Positions 61,568 through 64,000 of a DNA stretch of 64,000 nucleotides are shown piece after piece. The translations under genes were made by a program, and so were the position numbers. How positions within the stretch are numbered: the first letter of the stretch is position 1; every line of letters starts with the position of its first letter. This stretch comes from Planctomycetota bacterium (GTDB lineage Bacteria > Planctomycetota > UBA1135 > GCA-002686595), in the NCBI GenBank assembly GCA_016709875.1, contig JADJLZ010000006.1, forward strand, positions 248,001 through 312,000, in the 5' to 3' direction. The notes under the pieces are model-generated. The model worked only from the letters and a program-made list of their open reading frames with translations. It was not told where the DNA came from and made no database searches.

Positions 61568-63049
61568 GTGTTGCGACTCGCCCTCTCGCTCGCCTGCCTG
61601 CTCCTCGGATCGTTGTCCGCCTTCGCGGGCGAGCTCGTGCACGTGCGCCTCGAGGGCCCGCTCGACCGCGGCATGCTGCCGCAGCTCGCGCGCGCGGTGC
61701 GCGCGGCGAAAGCCGAGGCAGGCTCGACGCTGGTGGTCGAGCTCGACACGCCCGGCGGCTCGATCGACCTGATGTGGGATCTCTCCAAGCAGATCCGCGA
61801 CGCGGCCGACGGCGGCGTGCGCACGGTCGCTTGGGTGCACCGCCACGCGGTCTCGGCCGGCGTGCTGCTCGCGATCAGCTGCGAGCGCGTGTACATGAGC
61901 CGCGACGCCTCGATCGGTTCGGCGCTGCCGGTCTCGATCGGCCCGGGCGGCATCGCGCCGGTCAGCGAGGATCCCGCGGTGCGCGAGAAGATCACCTCGG
62001 CGATGCGCGGCGACTTCCGCGCCATGGCCGAGCGCAACGGCCGTCCGCCGGCCTTGGCCGAGGCGATGGTCGACCCCGACGCGCGCGTGTACCAGATCAA
62101 GCGCGAGGGCGAGCTCGTGCTCATCACGGGCAGCGAGTGGGACGATCTGCGCGCCAAGCCCGATGCGCCCTCGCTGGTCGAGACCATCGCCGGCCCGGGC
62201 ACGATGCTGAACCTCAGCGCGACGCGCGCGGTCGAACTGCGCTTCGCCGACGGCGTCGCCGAATCGCTGGCCGAGGTGGCCGAGAAGTGCGGCCTCTCGA
62301 CCGGGGCGACCCAGCAGATCGAGCGCGCGCACTCGGATGAGGTCGTGCGCTGGCTCGACATGTTCGGGCCGCTGCTGCTCGTCGCCGGCCTCGTGCTGGC
62401 CTACACGGAGTTCAAGCTGCCCGGCTTCGGCCTGCCGGGGATCCTCTCGATCGCCTGCTTCGTGCTGCTGCTGACCGGCCGCTACATGGCGGGTCTGGCG
62501 GACGTGCCGCACATCGTCGCGATCGTGGTCGGCATCCTGCTCATCGCGGGCGAGCTGATCCTCTGGCCCGGCACGCTGTGGTCGGGGATCCTGGGCTTCG
62601 TGCTGCTCATCGGCGGTCTGATCTTCTCGGGGCTGGGTCCGGGCTTCAGCTTCGGCAGCGGCATCGACCGCGAGCGCCTGCTCTCGACCGGCGCCAACAT
62701 CCTCGTCTCGAGCGCGATCGCGGTCGGCCTGATGCTCGCGCTCTCGCGCTTCTTGCCCCGCACGCCGCTCTTGCGCCGCCTCGTGCTCGTGCCGGGCGAG
62801 TCCGGCATCGTCGGCGGGGCGCTGCCCGAGAGCGGCGGGCGGCACGGCGAACTCGCGCGCGTCGGCGCGCTCGGGGCGGCACTCTCGCCGCTGCGGCCGG
62901 TCGGGAAGGTTGCACTCGACGCCGATCCTTCGATCGAGTTCGAGGCGCGCTCCTCCGGCGCGCTGCTGGAGCGCGGCGCGCGCGTGCGCGTGGTCGAGGT
63001 CAGCGCGGCACGCCTGGTGGTCGAGCCGGCCGAGGAGCCGCGCGCATGA
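61568..63049 (+). CDS. NfeD-family membrane serine protease (ClpP-class N-terminus)
   Basis: A 493-residue membrane protein. Signal peptide LALSLACLLLGSLSAFA, then a ClpP-like protease domain with Ser96 (HRHAVSAGVLLA) and Lys141 (VREKITSAM) forming the Ser-Lys dyad of NfeD proteases. Four to five transmembrane helices follow (FGPLLLVAGLVLAY, ILSIACFVLLLTGRYMAG, IVAIVVGILLIAGELILW, GILGFVLLIGGLIFSG) and a C-terminal OB-type NfeD domain (ESGIVGGALP, RVRVVEVSAARLVVEP). GTG start with TAGACT 7 nt upstream. First gene of the nfeD-nfeD-floA operon. Confidence 0.9.
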   Translation: MLRLALSLACLLLGSLSAFAGELVHVRLEGPLDRGMLPQLARAVRAAKAEAGSTLVVELDTPGGSIDLMWDLSKQIRDAADGGVRTVAWVHRHAVSAGVLLAISCERVYMSRDASIGSALPVSIGPGGIAPVSEDPAVREKITSAMRGDFRAMAERNGRPPALAEAMVDPDARVYQIKREGELVLITGSEWDDLRAKPDAPSLVETIAGPGTMLNLSATRAVELRFADGVAESLAEVAEKCGLSTGATQQIERAHSDEVVRWLDMFGPLLLVAGLVLAYTEFKLPGFGLPGILSIACFVLLLTGRYMAGLADVPHIVAIVVGILLIAGELILWPGTLWSGILGFVLLIGGLIFSGLGPGFSFGSGIDRERLLSTGANILVSSAIAVGLMLALSRFLPRTPLLRRLVLVPGESGIVGGALPESGGRHGELARVGALGAALSPLRPVGKVALDADPSIEFEARSSGALLERGARVRVVEVSAARLVVEPAEEPRA

Positions 63050-63528
63050 TGCTCGCGCTCGGGCTGCTCGGTCTCGGCCTGCTGCTGATCGTGGCCGAGC
63101 TGATGTTCCCCACGCTCGGCGCGCTGGGCGTCGGCGGCGCGCTCGCGATCGTGGGCGCGATCGTCGCGGCCTTCGGTGTCGGCTCGGGTGCCGGTGTCGG
63201 CTTCCTCGTCGCGACCGCGGTGCTCGTGCCGGCGGCGATCGTGCTGGGCATGAAGCTGCTGCCCAAGAGCCCGTTCGGAAAACACCTCGTCGCGCGCGGC
63301 GCGACCTTCACGGACGCCGCCGCGGTCGACCTGCGCGACCGCGCGCTGGTCGGCAAGGAAGGCGTCGCCGAGAACCTGCTGCGCCCGATCGGCACCGCGT
63401 CGATCGACGGCCGGCGCGTCGACGTGCAGAGCCGCGGCGAGCCGATCGAGAGCGGTGCGCGCGTGCGCGTGGTCGAGGTCGAGTCCAACCGCGTCGTCGT
63501 CGTCCAAGTCCCAAGCCCCAAGACCTGA
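63046..63528 (+). CDS. Short NfeD-like protein
   Basis: A 160-residue membrane protein: helices LGLLGLGLLLIVAELMFPTL, LAIVGAIVAAFG and FLVATAVLVPAAIVLGM, then the C-terminal OB domain (LVGKEGVAENLLRPIGTASIDGRRVDVQSRGEPIESGARVRVVEVESNRVVVV). It lacks the protease domain and thus resembles short NfeDs that pair with flotillins. Start overlaps the upstream stop (ATGA). Nine bp before floA. Confidence 0.85.
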   Translation: MMLALGLLGLGLLLIVAELMFPTLGALGVGGALAIVGAIVAAFGVGSGAGVGFLVATAVLVPAAIVLGMKLLPKSPFGKHLVARGATFTDAAAVDLRDRALVGKEGVAENLLRPIGTASIDGRRVDVQSRGEPIESGARVRVVEVESNRVVVVQVPSPKT

Positions 63529-63537
63529 GATCCCCAC

Positions 63538-64000
63538 ATGAACCATCCCACGCTGCTCCTCTTCGCGCTCCAGGGCCTCAACCGAGGGGAGGACAACTGG
63601 TCGATCCTGCAGATCGCGGGCGCCGTCGCGGCGGGCATCTTCCTGCTCGTCTTCCTGGTCGTCTTCCTGCGCTACGCGAGCCTGTACGTGCAGTCGGTCA
63701 CGACCGGCGCGGGCGTGGGCCTGTTCCAGATGTTCGCCATGTCGCTGCGCAAGGTCGATCCCGCCACGATCGTCGCCGCGCGCGTGATGGTCGTGCAGGC
63801 GCGCCTGGACGACATCTCGACGCGCGACTTCGAGGCGCACCTGCTCGCCGGCGGGCGCGTGATGAAGGTCGTGCAGGCGCTGATCTCGGCCCACCGCGCC
63901 GGCATCGATCTGGACTTCCGCACGGCGGCGGGCATCGACCTCGCCGGCCGCGACGTGCTCGACGCCGTGAAGACCAGCGTGACGCCCAAGGTGATCGACT
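63538..64000 (+). CDS. floA: Flotillin-like protein FloA, 5' part
   Basis: First 154 codons of a membrane-microdomain flotillin; the end is outside the window. Anchor IAGAVAAGIFLLVFLVVFL near 28-46, then VTTGAGVGLFQMFAMSLRKVDPATIVAARVMVVQARLDDISTRDFEAHLLAGGRVMKVVQALISAHRAGIDLDF, characteristic of FloA (YqfA/UPF0365). Third gene in the nfeD operon, an arrangement known from Bacillus yqeZ-floA-yqfB. Confidence 0.9.
   Translation, partial: MNHPTLLLFALQGLNRGEDNWSILQIAGAVAAGIFLLVFLVVFLRYASLYVQSVTTGAGVGLFQMFAMSLRKVDPATIVAARVMVVQARLDDISTRDFEAHLLAGGRVMKVVQALISAHRAGIDLDFRTAAGIDLAGRDVLDAVKTSVTPKVID

Overview
The window is about 64 kb of very GC-rich, densely coded bacterial chromosome and probably comes from a planctomycete (Planctomycetota). 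Clues are an ECF sigma factor of the planctomycete type translationally coupled to a Ser/Thr kinase, secreted Cys-rich proteins of a kind I associate with planctomycetes, many GspG-like proteins, a NfeD-NfeD-FloA operon, and an olefin-type lipid cluster. No rRNA, phage, transposase or CRISPR array is visible. The assignment is an inference from gene content.

Layout. 1-3.5 kb: the 3' part of thrS, a broken AbiE toxin-antitoxin pair, and a second, frameshifted copy of the thrS 3' end. 3.7-21.7 kb: mixed accessory and housekeeping genes (TMEM175-like channel, sigma factor/kinase pair, universal stress protein, radical SAM enzyme, ArsR/SRPBCC/Tag operon, aminotransferase, Old Yellow Enzyme, MFS exporter), with decayed copies of two of these genes at 15.6-16.9 kb. 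21.7-33.8 kb: a 13-gene minus-strand cluster with OleA, a GbsR-type regulator, a dedicated fatty acid synthase set (FabF, ACP, FabG, FabZ, FabI, phosphopantetheinyl transferase), two CrtI-like FAD enzymes, and OleB, OleC and OleD. 33.9-38.8 kb: DNA repair genes dinB, polA and xth. 38.9-47.3 kb: a two-component system with a PepSY lipoprotein, divergent from a complete RND efflux pump (adaptor, pump, outer-membrane factor). 47.4-51.9 kb: recJ and six tandem membrane-anchored GspG-like genes. 52-61.1 kb: selenocysteine genes (selA; selD, itself with an in-frame UGA; tRNA-Sec) mixed with a nucleotide-sugar dehydrogenase and secreted proteins. 61.1-64 kb: two nfeD-family genes and the start of floA.

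How the genes work together. The 21.7-33.8 kb cluster is the most notable system. Twelve genes run from the regulator to oleD, nearly all joined by GTGA or ATGA overlaps, and oleA lies just upstream under its own promoter. The content predicts a dedicated acyl carrier and elongation system whose chains are modified by two desaturase/isomerase-like flavoproteins and then joined head-to-head by OleABCD into a long-chain hydrocarbon. CrtI-like enzymes next to FAS genes recall the clusters proposed for ladderane lipids in anammox planctomycetes, but the product here is unknown. oleC carries two small compensating indels in this sequence.

Regulatory signals. More than ten genes have a TANNNT box only 4-12 nt before the start codon and no clear ribosome binding site, which suggests widespread leaderless or short-leader transcription. 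Dyads lie next to the AbiE, GbsR and response-regulator genes. Two convergent gene pairs end in long inverted repeats with 33-bp arms.

Limits: identifications rest on motif recognition and context. Several single-base frameshifts (thrS copy, DHFR-like gene, oleC) may be real decay or sequence errors.
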